DNA from: Pseudomonas sp. A-1
Lineage (GTDB): Bacteria; Pseudomonadota; Gammaproteobacteria; Pseudomonadales; Pseudomonadaceae
NCBI RefSeq assembly: GCF_004801855.1
Contig: NZ_SSTC01000010.1
Location: forward strand, 19,161 to 83,160
DNA length: 64,000 nt
Reading direction: 5' to 3'
The notes beneath the pieces were generated by a model, which made no database searches, was not told the origin of the DNA, and worked only from the letters and a program-made list of their open reading frames with translations. This document shows, piece by piece, positions 23,477 through 33,465 of this stretch (position 1 is the stretch's first letter; the number at the start of each line of letters is the position of its first letter). Both the position numbers and the translations under genes were made by a program.

Positions 23477-24493
23477 TCAGTCGATCGGCGGGGCGTACAG
23501 CAGCCCGCCGTCGCGCCACAGGCGGTTGAGTCCCCGCTCGATGTGCAGCCCACTGGCGGCGCCGAGATTGCGCTCGTACAGCTCGCCATAGTTGCCGACC
23601 GCCTTCACCGCGCGGAGCGCCCAGTCCTCGCGGGCGCCCAGCGCCTGCGCCAGCCGGCGGTCCTCGCTGCTCAGCAGGCGCCCGGTGGACCCACCCAGCT
23701 CACGCACGCGCGCATCGACATTGGCCTGGGTCACGCCGTACTCCTCGGCCAGCACCAGCACGTGCAGCACCCAGCGCACCAGGCTGACCCACTGCAGATC
23801 CTCCCCCGCCACCACCGGCGCGAGCGGCTCCTTGGAGATGCGCTCCGGCAGGATCAAGAAGGCCTGCGGGCCACCCGGCGCGCCCAGGCGCATGGCGGCC
23901 AGTTGCGCCGAATCCGCGGTCAGCGCCTGGCAGCGGCCGGCCAGGAAGGCCTGTGTCGCGGCGGGCAGCGAATCGCTGACCAGCGGCTGCCAGTTCAGGC
24001 CATTGAGCCGGGCGTGGTCGGCCAGATTGCCTTCGTGGGTGGTGCCCTTGACCACGCAGACGGTCGCCTGCGCGAGATCGGCCAGCCCAGAGAGGCCGCT
24101 GGCGCCGGGCACCATGAATGCCTGGCCGTCGTAGAACAGCACCGCCGGGAACTGCACCTGCAGGAAGGCCTCGCGGGTCAGCGTCCAGGTGGTGTTGCGC
24201 ACCAGCAGATCGATCTTGCGCGCCTGCAGGGCGGGGAAACGGGTCGAGGCCCGCAGCGGCACGAAGGCCACCTTCTCGGCATCGCCCAGCAGCGCCGCCG
24301 CCACCGCGCGGCAGAAGTCGGCGTCGAGGCCGCGCCAGCGCCCGCCGGCGTCCGCCTCGGAAAAGCCGGGAATGCCTTCGCTCACCCCGCAGCGCAGCTC
24401 GCCGCGCGCCTTGATGCTGTCCATGACCTGCCCGGCGTGCGCCGGCGCGCCCAGCACCGCAGCCAACAGCAGGGGCAGGAAAGGCCAGCGCAT
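23477..24493 (-). CDS. AapJ/BztA-like amino acid binding protein
   Basis: A 338-residue periplasmic binding protein of the general L-amino acid group (family 3). Evidence: signal peptide (about 1-20), GELRCGVSEGIPGFSEADAGGRWRG in abbreviated form, FCRAVAAALLGDAEKV and the C-terminal NYGELYERNLG, all AapJ-like. In AapJQMP systems this protein feeds two permeases and an ATPase; none of these is present here. It sits 15 bases after the OMF gene and 11 bases before the SLC13-like carrier in the same direction, so co-expression with efflux and carrier genes is likely. Whether it serves transport or sensing is open. Confidence 0.85.
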   Translation of the reverse strand: MRWPFLPLLLAAVLGAPAHAGQVMDSIKARGELRCGVSEGIPGFSEADAGGRWRGLDADFCRAVAAALLGDAEKVAFVPLRASTRFPALQARKIDLLVRNTTWTLTREAFLQVQFPAVLFYDGQAFMVPGASGLSGLADLAQATVCVVKGTTHEGNLADHARLNGLNWQPLVSDSLPAATQAFLAGRCQALTADSAQLAAMRLGAPGGPQAFLILPERISKEPLAPVVAGEDLQWVSLVRWVLHVLVLAEEYGVTQANVDARVRELGGSTGRLLSSEDRRLAQALGAREDWALRAVKAVGNYGELYERNLGAASGLHIERGLNRLWRDGGLLYAPPID

Positions 24494-24508
24494 AGCTTCA
24501 GTCCTCGC

Positions 24509-25921
24509 TCACGGCCGGCTATCGGACGGCGACCAGCCGCCGCCCAGCGCCCGATACAGGCTGACCGCCGCGCTCAGTTGCTGCTGGCGGGTCTGCGACT
24601 CCAGCAGCTCGGCCTGGAACAGGCTGCGCTCGGAGTCCAGCACCTCCAGGTAGCTGACCAGCCCGCCGTCGTAGCGCGCCCGCGACAGGCGCGCCGCGGT
24701 GCGCGCCGCAGTGAGCTGGCGCTGGCGGGCGACGTGCTCGTCGCGCGCAGTGCGCAGGCCGGCAAGCGAGTCGTCCACGTCGCGCAGGCCGTTGAGCACC
24801 GCCTGCTCGTAGCCCAGCCGCGCCTGCTCGGCGCGCTGACGCTGGGCTTGCTCGACGGCCTTGAGCTGCCCGGCGTTGAAGATCGGCGCGAAGAGGTTGC
24901 CGAGCACGTTCCAGCTTTCGCTGTCGCCCTCGACCAGGTCGCTGAGGTCGCGGCTGGCATAGCCGAAGCTGGCGGTCAGCGACAGCGACGGCAGCCGCTG
25001 GGCACGAGCCACGCCGATGCGCGCGGTCTCGGCGGCCAGTATCTGCTCGGCGGCGAGGATGTCCGGCCGGCGCTCCAGCAGGTTCAGCGGCAGGCCAGCC
25101 GGCACCTCGACCGGCAGGCTCTGCTGCGCCAGTTGCGTACCGCGCTCGATGGCCCGCGGCCGCGAGCCGACCAGCACGCTCAGGGCGTTCTCGGTCTGGC
25201 GCACGGCGCGGTCGAAGGCCGCCACCGAGGCCTGGGCGTCGGCGGCCTCGATCTCGGCCTGGTTGACGTCCAGCTCCGGCACCGTGCCCTTCTCGAAACG
25301 CGCGCGGATGATCGCCAGGGCGTCCTCGCGCGACTTCAGGGTGCGCGTGGAGATGCGCAGGCGGTCGTCGAGGTCGAGCAGCTGGAAGTAGGTGGTGGCC
25401 ACCGCGGCGACCAGCGAGATGGTCACGCTGCGCGCGTTCTCCTCGCTGCCCAGCAGGTCGGCCCGCGCCGCCTCGGTGGCGCGGCGCAGCTTGCCCCACA
25501 GGTCGATCTCGAAGAAGGCGGCGCCGTTGAGGAAGTAGCTGCTCTCGGTCTCGGCCCCCGGCAGGATGTTGCGGCTCTGCGAGGAGCGCCCGGCGCCGGC
25601 CTCGGCGTCGAGGACCGGGAACTGGTTGGCCCGCTCGATGCGCAGCAGCGCCGCCGCCTCCTCGATGCGCGCGACCGCCACGCCGAGGTCGCGGTTGTTG
25701 TCCAGCGCCTCGCGGATCAGCGCGTCGAGGCGGTCGTCGGCGAACACGTCCCACCAGTCGAGGTTGGCGAACGAGGCATCGGTGGCGGCCGGCTCCTTCC
25801 AGGCGACCGGCATGTCGAGCGGCGGGCGCTGGTAGTCGGGGCCGACCATGCAGCCGCCGACCAGCAGCAGCCCGGACAGCAGCACGGTCGCCGGCAGCGG
25901 CCGGCGGACGAATCCCTTCAT
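24509..25921 (-). CDS. RND efflux outer membrane factor, NodT family
   Basis: The TolC-like exit duct of a tripartite pump, 470 residues. A lipoprotein signal ends LLLVGGC, followed by MVGPDYQRPPLDMP, the usual start of NodT-family outer membrane lipoproteins. Two repeats of the OEP domain cover about 60-260 and 275-460, including NLLERRPDILAAEQ. The C-terminus AAVSLYRALGGGW is also typical. The start codon overlaps the stop of the RND gene (ATGA), so translation is coupled. It would form the trimeric duct with the MFP and RND proteins encoded directly upstream. Confidence 0.93.
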   Translation of the reverse strand: MKGFVRRPLPATVLLSGLLLVGGCMVGPDYQRPPLDMPVAWKEPAATDASFANLDWWDVFADDRLDALIREALDNNRDLGVAVARIEEAAALLRIERANQFPVLDAEAGAGRSSQSRNILPGAETESSYFLNGAAFFEIDLWGKLRRATEAARADLLGSEENARSVTISLVAAVATTYFQLLDLDDRLRISTRTLKSREDALAIIRARFEKGTVPELDVNQAEIEAADAQASVAAFDRAVRQTENALSVLVGSRPRAIERGTQLAQQSLPVEVPAGLPLNLLERRPDILAAEQILAAETARIGVARAQRLPSLSLTASFGYASRDLSDLVEGDSESWNVLGNLFAPIFNAGQLKAVEQAQRQRAEQARLGYEQAVLNGLRDVDDSLAGLRTARDEHVARQRQLTAARTAARLSRARYDGGLVSYLEVLDSERSLFQAELLESQTRQQQLSAAVSLYRALGGGWSPSDSRP

Positions 25922-28900
25922 GGCCTGGCCTCCTCGTTCACGTGCTCGGCCTGCGGCGGCTTCTTCTTCCTGCCGGTCAGGTACTTCTCGACGACCACGA
26001 ACAGCCCCGGCACCAGCACCACGCCGACCACGGTGGCGGTGAGCATGCCGGCGAACGAGGTCATGCCCATGATCTTGCGCGCCTCGGCGCCGGCGCCGCT
26101 GGCGAGGATCAGCGGGATCACGCCGAGGATGAAGGCGAACGAGGTCATCAGGATCGGCCGAAAGCGCAGCCGCGCCGCCGCCAGCGCTGCCTCCACCGGC
26201 CCCTTGCCCTTCTCGATCTCGGTACGGGCGAACTCGACGATCAGGATGGCGTTCTTCGCGGCGAGGCCGATCAGCATCACCAGGCCGATCTGGGCGAACA
26301 CGTTGTTCTCGTAGCTGGCGCTGAAGTGGCGCGCCAGCCACAGGCCGAACATCGCCCCGCAGATCGCGATGGGTGTGCCGAACAGCACGCCGAAGGGCAG
26401 CGACCAGCTCTCGTACTGGGCGGCGAGGATCAGGAACACGAACACCAGCGCCATGACGAACACCATGCTGCCGGAGCCCTCCGCCGCCTTCTCCTGGTAG
26501 GACATGGCGTTCCAGGCGTAGGACATGTCGCTGGGCAGCACCTCGGCCGCCACCTCCTCCAGCGCCTTCAGCGCCTGCGCCGAGCTGTAGCCCGGCGCCG
26601 GACGGCCGGTGACCTCGGCCGCGCGGAACATGTTGAAGCGGTAGGTGAACTCGGGGCCGTTGGTGGACTCGTCGGTGAGCAGGGTGTTCATCGGCACCAT
26701 CGCGCCGGCGGCGTTGCGCACGTAGAACAGCGAGGCGTCGGCGAGATCCTTGCGGTAGTCGCTCTCCGCCTGCACGTAGACCTTGTACAGCCGGCCGAAG
26801 CGGTTGAAGTCGTTGACGTAGGCGCCGCCGAGGAACGATCCGAGGGTCTGGTTGACGTCCGCCGGGGTGACGCCGAGCTTCATGGTCTTCTGGATGTCCA
26901 CGTCCATGTAGATCTGCGGCACCGTGGCCCGGTAGGTGGTGTACAGCCCGGCGATCTCCGGGCGCTTGCCGGCCGCCTCCATGAACGCCCGGGTCTGCTC
27001 GGCCAGGTAGTCGGGGCTGTTGCCGACGCGGTCCTGCAGCATGATCGAGAAGCCGGAGCCGGTGCCGAGGCCGGGAATGGCCGGTGGGCCGAAGGCGATG
27101 GCGATGCCCTCGTTGACCGCCGCCAGCTTGCCGTTCAGACGGTGCGCCACGTTGGTGGCCTTGTCCTGCGCTGCCGGTCGTTCGTCCCAGTCCTTGAGCT
27201 GGATGAAGAAGAAGGCGTTGTTGGTCGACGAGGCGCCGGACAGGAAGCTGTAGCCGGTGACCGTGGTGTAGGACTCGATGGCCGGCTCGGCGGCGAGGAT
27301 CGCCTCGACCTTGGCCGCGGCGGCGTGGGTGCGCTCCAGCGAGGCGGCGTCGGGCAGCTGCAGGTTGGCCATCAGGTAGGCCTGGTCCTCCTCGGGCACG
27401 AAGCCGCCGGGCACGCTGCGGAACAGCGCCACCAGCAGCACCACCAGCACGCCGAGCACCGCCAGCGCGCGCAGCGGGCGGTGGGTGAAGCGGCTGGTCA
27501 GGCCGATGTACCTGTCGGTCGCCGCGTCGAGGATGCGGTTGAAGCCGGCGAAGAAGCGCCCCAGCCAGCCCTTGCTGCCATGGCCGTGCGGCTGCAGCAG
27601 GGTGCTCGACAGCGCTGGGCTGAGCGACAGGGCGACGATCGCCGAGATGATGACCGAGATGGCGATGGTGATGGCGAACTGCTGGTAGAGCCGGCCGGTG
27701 ATGCCCGACATGGCGGCCACCGGCACGAACACCGCGGTGAGCGACAGCGCCGTGGCGATCACCGGGCCGCTGACCTCCTTCATGGTCTGGATGGTCGCCT
27801 CGCGGCGCGGCATGCCGCGCTCCATCTTCTCCGACACGCCCTCCACCACCACGATGGCGTCGTCCACCACGATGCCGATGGCCAGCACCAGGCCGAGCAG
27901 CGAGAAGGTGTTGATCGAGAAGCCGAGCAGCGGGAACACCGCGAAGGTGCCGACCAGCGCCACCGGCACCGCCAGGGTCGGGATCAGCGTGGCGCGGAAG
28001 TTCTGCAGGAAGATGAACACCACCAGGGTGACGATGACCGTGGCCTCGAACAGGGTGCGGACGATCTCCTTGATGCCCGCCGACACCGGCTTGGTGGTGT
28101 CCAGGGAAACCACGTACTCGACGTCCTGCGGGAAGCGCTCCTTCATCTGCTCCATCGCCGCGCGGATCTTCTCCGCCACCTCCAGACCGTTGGCGTCGGG
28201 CAACTGGTAGACCGCCAGCACCGCCGCCGGCTTGGAGCCGAAGGCGCCGATCTGGTTGTAGGTCTCGGCGCCCAGCTCGATGCGCGCCACGTCGCGCAGC
28301 AACACCTGCGAGCCGTCCGGATTGGAGCGCACCACCACCTGGCCGAACTGCTCGGGCGTCTCCAGGCGGCCGCGGGTCTGCACCGCGTAGGCGAACTCGG
28401 TGCCCGGCGCGGCAGGCGGGCCGCCGAGCTTGCCGGCCGGGGTCAGCACGTTCTGCTGCTGCACGGCGGTGACGATGTCCGGCACGGTGAGCCCCAGGCG
28501 GCTGAGCTGGTCCGGCTTGATCCAGATGCGCATGGCGTAGTCGGCGCCGCCGAAGATGGTGACCTGGCCGACGCCCTGGATGCGGGCAATCTCGTCGAGC
28601 ACGTTGATCGACATGTAGTTGGTGAGGAAGTCGGCGTTGTAGCTGCCGCCCGGCGAGCGCAGGGTCACCAGCATCAGCGGGAAGGCCAGCGCCTTCTTGA
28701 CCTTCACCCCGCGGCGCTTGACGTCCTCGGGCAGCTGCGCGGAACCCTCGGACACGCGGTTCTGCACCAGCACGTTGGAGATGTCGAGATCGGCGCCGAC
28801 CTCGAAGGCCACCGACAGGGTCATCTGACCGTTGCTGGCGTTGGTCGACTTCATGTACAGCATGTTCTCGACGCCGTTGACCTTCTGCTCCAGCGGCGTG

Positions 28901-29085
28901 GCCACCGACTGCTCGACGTTCACCGCGTTGGCGCCGTCGTAGGTGGTCTCGACCTTGATCTCCGGCGGGGTGATGTCGGGGTACTGGGCGATGGGCAGGC
29001 TGCCCATCGCCACCAGGCCGACGATGACGATGATGATCGAGATCACCATCGCGAAGATGGGCCGGCGAACGAAGAACTCACCCAT
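25918..29085 (-). CDS. HAE1-family RND efflux pump, inner membrane
   Basis: A 1055-residue proton-driven drug/metabolite exporter. The start MGEFFVRRPIFAMVISIIIV and the twelve-helix, two-large-loop layout are those of the HAE1 family. Motifs include GIVVDDAIVVVEGV (TM4, the Asp pair used for proton relay), and MIGLAAKNAILIVEFA near TM11. It fits none of MexB, MexD or MexF closely by eye, so no symbol is given. It overlaps the MFP stop by 8 bases and the OMF start by 4 bases, as expected for a coupled operon. No TetR, MarR or LysR-type regulator is adjacent. Substrate unknown. Confidence 0.95.
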   Translation of the reverse strand: MGEFFVRRPIFAMVISIIIVIVGLVAMGSLPIAQYPDITPPEIKVETTYDGANAVNVEQSVATPLEQKVNGVENMLYMKSTNASNGQMTLSVAFEVGADLDISNVLVQNRVSEGSAQLPEDVKRRGVKVKKALAFPLMLVTLRSPGGSYNADFLTNYMSINVLDEIARIQGVGQVTIFGGADYAMRIWIKPDQLSRLGLTVPDIVTAVQQQNVLTPAGKLGGPPAAPGTEFAYAVQTRGRLETPEQFGQVVVRSNPDGSQVLLRDVARIELGAETYNQIGAFGSKPAAVLAVYQLPDANGLEVAEKIRAAMEQMKERFPQDVEYVVSLDTTKPVSAGIKEIVRTLFEATVIVTLVVFIFLQNFRATLIPTLAVPVALVGTFAVFPLLGFSINTFSLLGLVLAIGIVVDDAIVVVEGVSEKMERGMPRREATIQTMKEVSGPVIATALSLTAVFVPVAAMSGITGRLYQQFAITIAISVIISAIVALSLSPALSSTLLQPHGHGSKGWLGRFFAGFNRILDAATDRYIGLTSRFTHRPLRALAVLGVLVVLLVALFRSVPGGFVPEEDQAYLMANLQLPDAASLERTHAAAAKVEAILAAEPAIESYTTVTGYSFLSGASSTNNAFFFIQLKDWDERPAAQDKATNVAHRLNGKLAAVNEGIAIAFGPPAIPGLGTGSGFSIMLQDRVGNSPDYLAEQTRAFMEAAGKRPEIAGLYTTYRATVPQIYMDVDIQKTMKLGVTPADVNQTLGSFLGGAYVNDFNRFGRLYKVYVQAESDYRKDLADASLFYVRNAAGAMVPMNTLLTDESTNGPEFTYRFNMFRAAEVTGRPAPGYSSAQALKALEEVAAEVLPSDMSYAWNAMSYQEKAAEGSGSMVFVMALVFVFLILAAQYESWSLPFGVLFGTPIAICGAMFGLWLARHFSASYENNVFAQIGLVMLIGLAAKNAILIVEFARTEIEKGKGPVEAALAAARLRFRPILMTSFAFILGVIPLILASGAGAEARKIMGMTSFAGMLTATVVGVVLVPGLFVVVEKYLTGRKKKPPQAEHVNEEARP

Positions 29086-30274
29086 TCTTGCCACCCTCCG
29101 CCACCGGCGGCAGTTCGCTGGCATCGGCCGGGCGCGGCTTGACGGTCATGCCCGGACGCAGGCGCAGCAGCGACGCCACCGCGACCCGCTCGCCCGGCTG
29201 CAGGCCGGACTCGATCACCCAGTCGCTGCCCAGGCGCTGGCCCACCTGCACCTGGCGCACCTCCACCGTGTCGTCCGCCTTGATGACGAACACCCGGTGC
29301 ACCGACTGCAGCTCGCTGACCGCGCGCTGCGGCAGCAGGATGGCGCCCTTGATCTCGTCGGCATCGAAGCGGATGCGCGCGAACATGCCGGGGCGCAGCA
29401 GTCCCTGGGGATTGGGGAACTCAGCTTCGATGGTCAGCGCGCCGGTGGTGGGGTCGATGTTGCGGTCGACCTTGGTCGGCACGCCGCGCTGCTCGTACAG
29501 GCTGCCGTCGGCGAGGATCAGCGACAGCGGCCGCTGGCCTGCGGTCGCGATGCTGCCATCGGCGGCCTTGCCCTGCTGCTGGTCGGCCAGCCGCCGCGCG
29601 GCGTTGAGGTAACCGCGCTCGGTGATCGACACCCGCACGGCGATGGGGTCGGTGCGCGAGATGACGTTGAGCAGGCCGCCGTTGTTGCGCTGGCTGACGA
29701 AGTCGCCCACCTCCGCCTCGGACAGGCCGATCAGGCCGCGCTCGGGCGCACGGATCTTCGTGTAGCCCAGTTCGAGCTGGGCCAGCTCGACCTGCGCCCT
29801 GGCCGCTTCCACGTAGCTCTTGGCCGCCTCGTAGTTGGCCACCGCGCCATCCAGATCCAGCTGGCTGACCGCGTTGATCTCGGCCAGCGGCCGGATGCGG
29901 TCGAGGTCCGCCTTGGTCTTCACCAGGCTGGTGCGCGCCTGCGCCAGCATCGCGTTGGCCTGCGCGACCTTGGCCTGGAACGGCTGCGGGTCGATGCTGT
30001 AGAGCAGCGCGCCCTTGTCGACGAAGGTGCCTTCCTTGAAGTGGATGCCGTCGAGGAAGCCGTCGACCCGTGCGCGGATGGTCACGTCGGTGGAGCCGAC
30101 GGTTTCGCCGATCACGTCAAGGGGGATGTTCACGTCCCTGGCGGCGACGGTGACGACCGGAACCTCCATCACCGCCGCCGGCGGCGGCGCCTTGCTGTCG
30201 CAGCCGATCAGGAGCATCGGCAGAAGCGCGATGATCATCCTCGACAGCTGGCGTTGACTGATTTTTTCTGACAT
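29078..30274 (-). CDS. RND periplasmic adaptor (membrane fusion protein)
   Basis: The adaptor linking the RND pump to the outer membrane factor. The product from ATG 30274 is 398 residues and has a lipoprotein signal ending MLLIGC, then biotinyl-lipoyl halves (RVDGFLDGIHFKEGTFVDKG and KIRAPERGLIGLSEAEVGDF) flanking an alpha-hairpin (about 95-165), and beta-barrel and membrane-proximal domains up to about 385. An ATG at 30286 is an alternative start; neither has a strong ribosome-binding site. It is the first of the three pump genes, 57 bases after DUF3313. Confidence 0.93.
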   Translation of the reverse strand: MSEKISQRQLSRMIIALLPMLLIGCDSKAPPPAAVMEVPVVTVAARDVNIPLDVIGETVGSTDVTIRARVDGFLDGIHFKEGTFVDKGALLYSIDPQPFQAKVAQANAMLAQARTSLVKTKADLDRIRPLAEINAVSQLDLDGAVANYEAAKSYVEAARAQVELAQLELGYTKIRAPERGLIGLSEAEVGDFVSQRNNGGLLNVISRTDPIAVRVSITERGYLNAARRLADQQQGKAADGSIATAGQRPLSLILADGSLYEQRGVPTKVDRNIDPTTGALTIEAEFPNPQGLLRPGMFARIRFDADEIKGAILLPQRAVSELQSVHRVFVIKADDTVEVRQVQVGQRLGSDWVIESGLQPGERVAVASLLRLRPGMTVKPRPADASELPPVAEGGKNG

Positions 30275-30331
30275 GGCGTCGTCCATCAACGGTCGTCACG
30301 GGGCGGCTCGATCACGCACGGCCACAGGGCG

Positions 30332-31012
30332 CTACTCGAACTTCTCGATATCGCGCACGATGCCGTCGATCACGCCCTTGAGCGTGCTCAGGGTCACCTG
30401 CTCTTCCTTGTTTTCCAGCTCCTTGCCGTAGCCCTTGCGCACCACCTGCAGCACCGGCTGGCCGGTGCCGGCGTCGATCAGCTCGGCTTCGACGAACAGC
30501 TCGGTGGTACGGTCGCGCGCACCGGCCGCCGTCGTCGCGGCGGCGGTAACCAGGGCGATCGGGATCACCTCGTAGGGTTTGAGCCCTTCGGCCTTGGTAT
30601 CCACGCCGGTGATGGCGGCGCGCAGCACCAGGGTCTGCCCGCGCGGCAGCGAGCCCTGCGGCGTGCTGGCCGGGTCGTGCACCTGGAAGCGCCTGCCGAA
30701 GGCAGTCTTGACCTGCTGGGCGGCATACGCCTGCAGGTCAGCCAGCGCCTTGGCGCCGATCTGTTCGGACGGGGTCGGCGCAGGATAGAAACCGATCGAC
30801 TGCACGATCACGTGCCGGTAGTTGTCCAGCCTGACGCCCGGCGCCATCCAGCGCATGACCGGCTGCCCCGTGGCCGACGTGGCCGGCTGCAGCCGCGAGT
30901 AGTCCGCCAGGAACCCGGAATACTGCTCCGGCTTGGTGACTTGCGACGCGCAGCCGCCGAGCAGCAGTGCCGAAAGCACCAGCCCGGTGAGAACGATAGT
31001 GGAGCGCTTCAT
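30332..31012 (-). CDS. DUF3313 lipoprotein
   Basis: A 226-residue lipoprotein with lipobox LLGGC at about residues 17-21. The body matches DUF3313: a YSGFLADYSRLQP start, the central VLRAAITGVDTKAEGLKPYEVIP, and a C-terminal ELFVEAELIDAGTGQPVLQVV. The family is of unknown function and is often found next to efflux or stress genes. Here it precedes the MFP-RND-OMF genes by 57 bases and follows a binding-protein gene by 87 bases. An envelope-stress or pump-accessory role is possible but not shown. Confidence 0.85.
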   Translation of the reverse strand: MKRSTIVLTGLVLSALLLGGCASQVTKPEQYSGFLADYSRLQPATSATGQPVMRWMAPGVRLDNYRHVIVQSIGFYPAPTPSEQIGAKALADLQAYAAQQVKTAFGRRFQVHDPASTPQGSLPRGQTLVLRAAITGVDTKAEGLKPYEVIPIALVTAAATTAAGARDRTTELFVEAELIDAGTGQPVLQVVRKGYGKELENKEEQVTLSTLKGVIDGIVRDIEKFE

Positions 31013-31099
31013 GTGTTTCTCCTGTGCCTTGACGGGTCGGTCGACGAGCGCCCTTCATTCGCATCGAGGCGCCATCGGGATCACTGGAAACCACGGCTG

Positions 31100-32005
31100 C
31101 TAGGGCAATGCATAGACGCGCGAGAGGATCTTGAGCATCTCGCCGGGCGCGCCGAAGTAGCGGGTGTGCAACTGCTCGAGCTCGCCCGTGCGGTACATCT
31201 CGCTGAGCACGGTATCCACCAGCAGGCGGAAATCCTCGTCGCTGCGCGCCATGGCCATGGATACCGGGGCGATCTCGAAGATGCGGTCCAGCACCGTCAT
31301 CCCCGCCGCGCCCTCGGCCTTGCTCAGGCCATGCTGCAGCAGCATGCGCTCGGCGAAGAACGCATCGACCTTGCCCGCGGCCACCATCTGCATGCCCTGC
31401 TCGTGGCTGCCGACCGTGACCAGGGTGGCGATCACCCCGAGCTTGCGCATCTTGTCGCGCACCCAGTCCTCGGTGACCCCGCCCTCGATGGTCGCGAAGG
31501 TGTGGTTGGCCAGCCCCTGGTTGATGGTGGCCCGCCAGGTCGGCCCGCTGTGCACCGCCTCGCCATTGAGCGCGTTGACCAGCGACGGCGGCGCGTCCTT
31601 GCGGACCAGGGCGGAGAGACCGGCGGTGTACACCGGCCGCGAGTAGCTCACCGACTTGCGCCGCTCCAGGGTTTCCGGCGTAGGGCTGCAGAGGATGTCG
31701 ATCGTTCCCGAAGTGATGGCGGCGATGGCATGCTCGCCACTGACCGCCCGGTAGCGTACCTGCATGTCGCTCAGCCCCAGCCCGGTTTTCACGGCGTCGG
31801 CGACCTTCAGGCACAGGTCGATGGCATAGCCGCCGGGCTTGCCGCTCTCCTCGCTGCTGAACGGCGCGAGGTCGGGCAGATAGCCCAGGGTGAGCGCATT
31901 GCTGGCACGCACGCGCTCGAGCGTCTGGGCGCCCGCCAGCATCGGCAGCAGCGCGAGCAAGCCGGCGAGCAGCAGACTGACTGATTTGTGTGGCTTCATG
32001 TTCAT
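31100..32005 (-). CDS. Orphan family-3 substrate-binding protein
   Basis: A 301-residue periplasmic protein of the amino acid binding family SBP_bac_3. Signal peptide about 1-25 (ending AGAQ). The family pattern includes LTLGYLPDLAPFSSEE, GYAIDLCLKVADAV, GTIDILCSPTPETLERRK and a C-terminal GELEQLHTRYFG. No ABC permease or ATPase is adjacent. It lies 47 bases after the PotE-like antiporter in the same direction, so the ligand may be a basic amino acid or polyamine; this is inference. The start MNMKPHK at 32005 is preferred to the ATG at 31999 because of its upstream AGGGACCAGGA. Confidence 0.85.
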   Translation of the reverse strand: MNMKPHKSVSLLLAGLLALLPMLAGAQTLERVRASNALTLGYLPDLAPFSSEESGKPGGYAIDLCLKVADAVKTGLGLSDMQVRYRAVSGEHAIAAITSGTIDILCSPTPETLERRKSVSYSRPVYTAGLSALVRKDAPPSLVNALNGEAVHSGPTWRATINQGLANHTFATIEGGVTEDWVRDKMRKLGVIATLVTVGSHEQGMQMVAAGKVDAFFAERMLLQHGLSKAEGAAGMTVLDRIFEIAPVSMAMARSDEDFRLLVDTVLSEMYRTGELEQLHTRYFGAPGEMLKILSRVYALP

Positions 32006-32052
32006 GTCCTGGTCCCTACATTCGGAGGTCATGGCAATCCCGGAGATGGCGC

Positions 32053-33387
32053 TCAGGCCCTGGTGGCCATGGCCGCCGGACGCTCTTCGACGAAGTTCTT
32101 GGCGATGAAGCCGTAGAGCAGGTAACCGATCGCCATCACGATCAGGGCGCCGAACACCGCATCCTTGCCGGAGGCATAGATGGCGTAGTACGAGTACGCC
32201 ATGGCGATCAGCAGCGCCGCCACGTTGCGGCTGTACACCGCGCCACTGACGTTGGACTTGTGCATGATCACCAGCAGGCCGGTGAGCGCGGTGACGTAGG
32301 GAATCAGGTTGGTCACCGCCGCCAGGCTGACCAGCTTGCCGAACTGCTCGCTGGCATTGGGCGAGATGGTCGACAGCGCCATCAGGGTCTGGATCACGCC
32401 GCAGACCAGCATGCCGATGATCGGCGCATCGGCGGCGGTGACCCTGGAGAACAGCCTGGGGAACATGCCCTGGTCGGCGGTCATCTTGGCGGTCTGCGCC
32501 AGGGTGAACTGCCAGCCGAGCAGCGAGCCGATGCAGGCCATCACCGCCAGCGCCATGATGATGTTGCCGACCAGCGGGTTGAACATCTGCGCGTAGACGT
32601 AGGCGAACGGCGCCGAGGAGTTGGCCAGCTCGGCGTTGGGCACGATGCCCTGGATCACCGTGGTCGACAGCACGTAGACCACCGCGGCGCCGAGGGTGCC
32701 GAACAGGCAGGCCAGCGGCACGTTGCGCTTGGGATCCTCCACCGCGTCGGAACTCTGCGCCGCCGACTCCATGCCGAGGAAGGCCCACAGGGTCAGCGGG
32801 ATGCTCTGGGTGATGGCGTCGCTGACCGCGATGCCGTTGGGGTTCCAGGCGGCCGCGAACACCTCCGGCTTGAACCAGAACCAGCCGATCACGCTGAGGC
32901 CGGCCACCGGGATGATCACCCCCCACACCGTCACCGTGCCGATCTTGCCGGTGATGCTCGGCCCGCCGAAGTTGGCGAAGGTGGTGATCCACAGCAGGGC
33001 GATGGTGCCGATGCACAGCGGGATGGCGCCGCTGCCCAGCCAGGGGATGAACGAGGTCAGGTAGCCCACCGCGGAAATGCCGATCGCCACGTTGCCGATC
33101 GCCAGCGACAGGAAGTAGAGGAACGAGCAGAGGAAGAATTCCGACTTGCCGTGCGCCTCCTCGCTGTAGGCCGACATGCCGCCGGAGCGGTTGCAGTAGA
33201 TGCCGCACTGGGCGAAGCAGTAGGCGATGGCCATGGAGCCGACCGCGGTGATGATCCACGACAGCAGCGACACGGCGCCCAGCTGCGCCATGTTCGCCGG
33301 CAGCATGATGATGCCCGAGCCCATCATGTTGACCGCCACCAGGGTGGTGAGGCCGAACAGGCCCATCTTCTTGCTTGAATCAGCCAT
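32053..33387 (-). CDS. potE: PotE-like amino acid/polyamine antiporter
   Basis: An APC-superfamily antiporter that exchanges an amino acid for its decarboxylation product across the inner membrane. The 444-residue product has twelve predicted helices. Motifs match PotE closely: VNMMGSGIIMLPANMA at the start, WGVIIPVAGLSVIGWFWF and LTLWAFLGMESA in the middle. PotE exchanges putrescine and ornithine; AdiC and CadB are the arginine and lysine counterparts. It lies 78 bases after the decarboxylase gene with a GAGGAG before its ATG, the standard pairing. The decarboxylase looks more AdiA-like, so the exchanged pair could also be arginine/agmatine. Confidence 0.87.
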   Translation of the reverse strand: MADSSKKMGLFGLTTLVAVNMMGSGIIMLPANMAQLGAVSLLSWIITAVGSMAIAYCFAQCGIYCNRSGGMSAYSEEAHGKSEFFLCSFLYFLSLAIGNVAIGISAVGYLTSFIPWLGSGAIPLCIGTIALLWITTFANFGGPSITGKIGTVTVWGVIIPVAGLSVIGWFWFKPEVFAAAWNPNGIAVSDAITQSIPLTLWAFLGMESAAQSSDAVEDPKRNVPLACLFGTLGAAVVYVLSTTVIQGIVPNAELANSSAPFAYVYAQMFNPLVGNIIMALAVMACIGSLLGWQFTLAQTAKMTADQGMFPRLFSRVTAADAPIIGMLVCGVIQTLMALSTISPNASEQFGKLVSLAAVTNLIPYVTALTGLLVIMHKSNVSGAVYSRNVAALLIAMAYSYYAIYASGKDAVFGALIVMAIGYLLYGFIAKNFVEERPAAMATRA

Positions 33388-33465
33388 ACGAGACTCCTCG
33401 CGCGATGTGCGACGCCGGCCCTGCCCCCGGCGGCCTGCAGCGCGCCGCCGGCCCGGGCCTATCGG

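Noticed and set aside
23543..26314. Very long open frame of 923 codons on the plus strand
   Set aside because: It lies antisense to well-recognised SBP and OMF genes, has biased composition and no family features. Such frames are common opposite GC-rich genes.
25942..29142. Open frame of 1066 codons opposite the RND pump
   Set aside because: His/Arg/Gly-rich translation without any domain; the minus-strand frame is a clear RND protein with overlapping partners.
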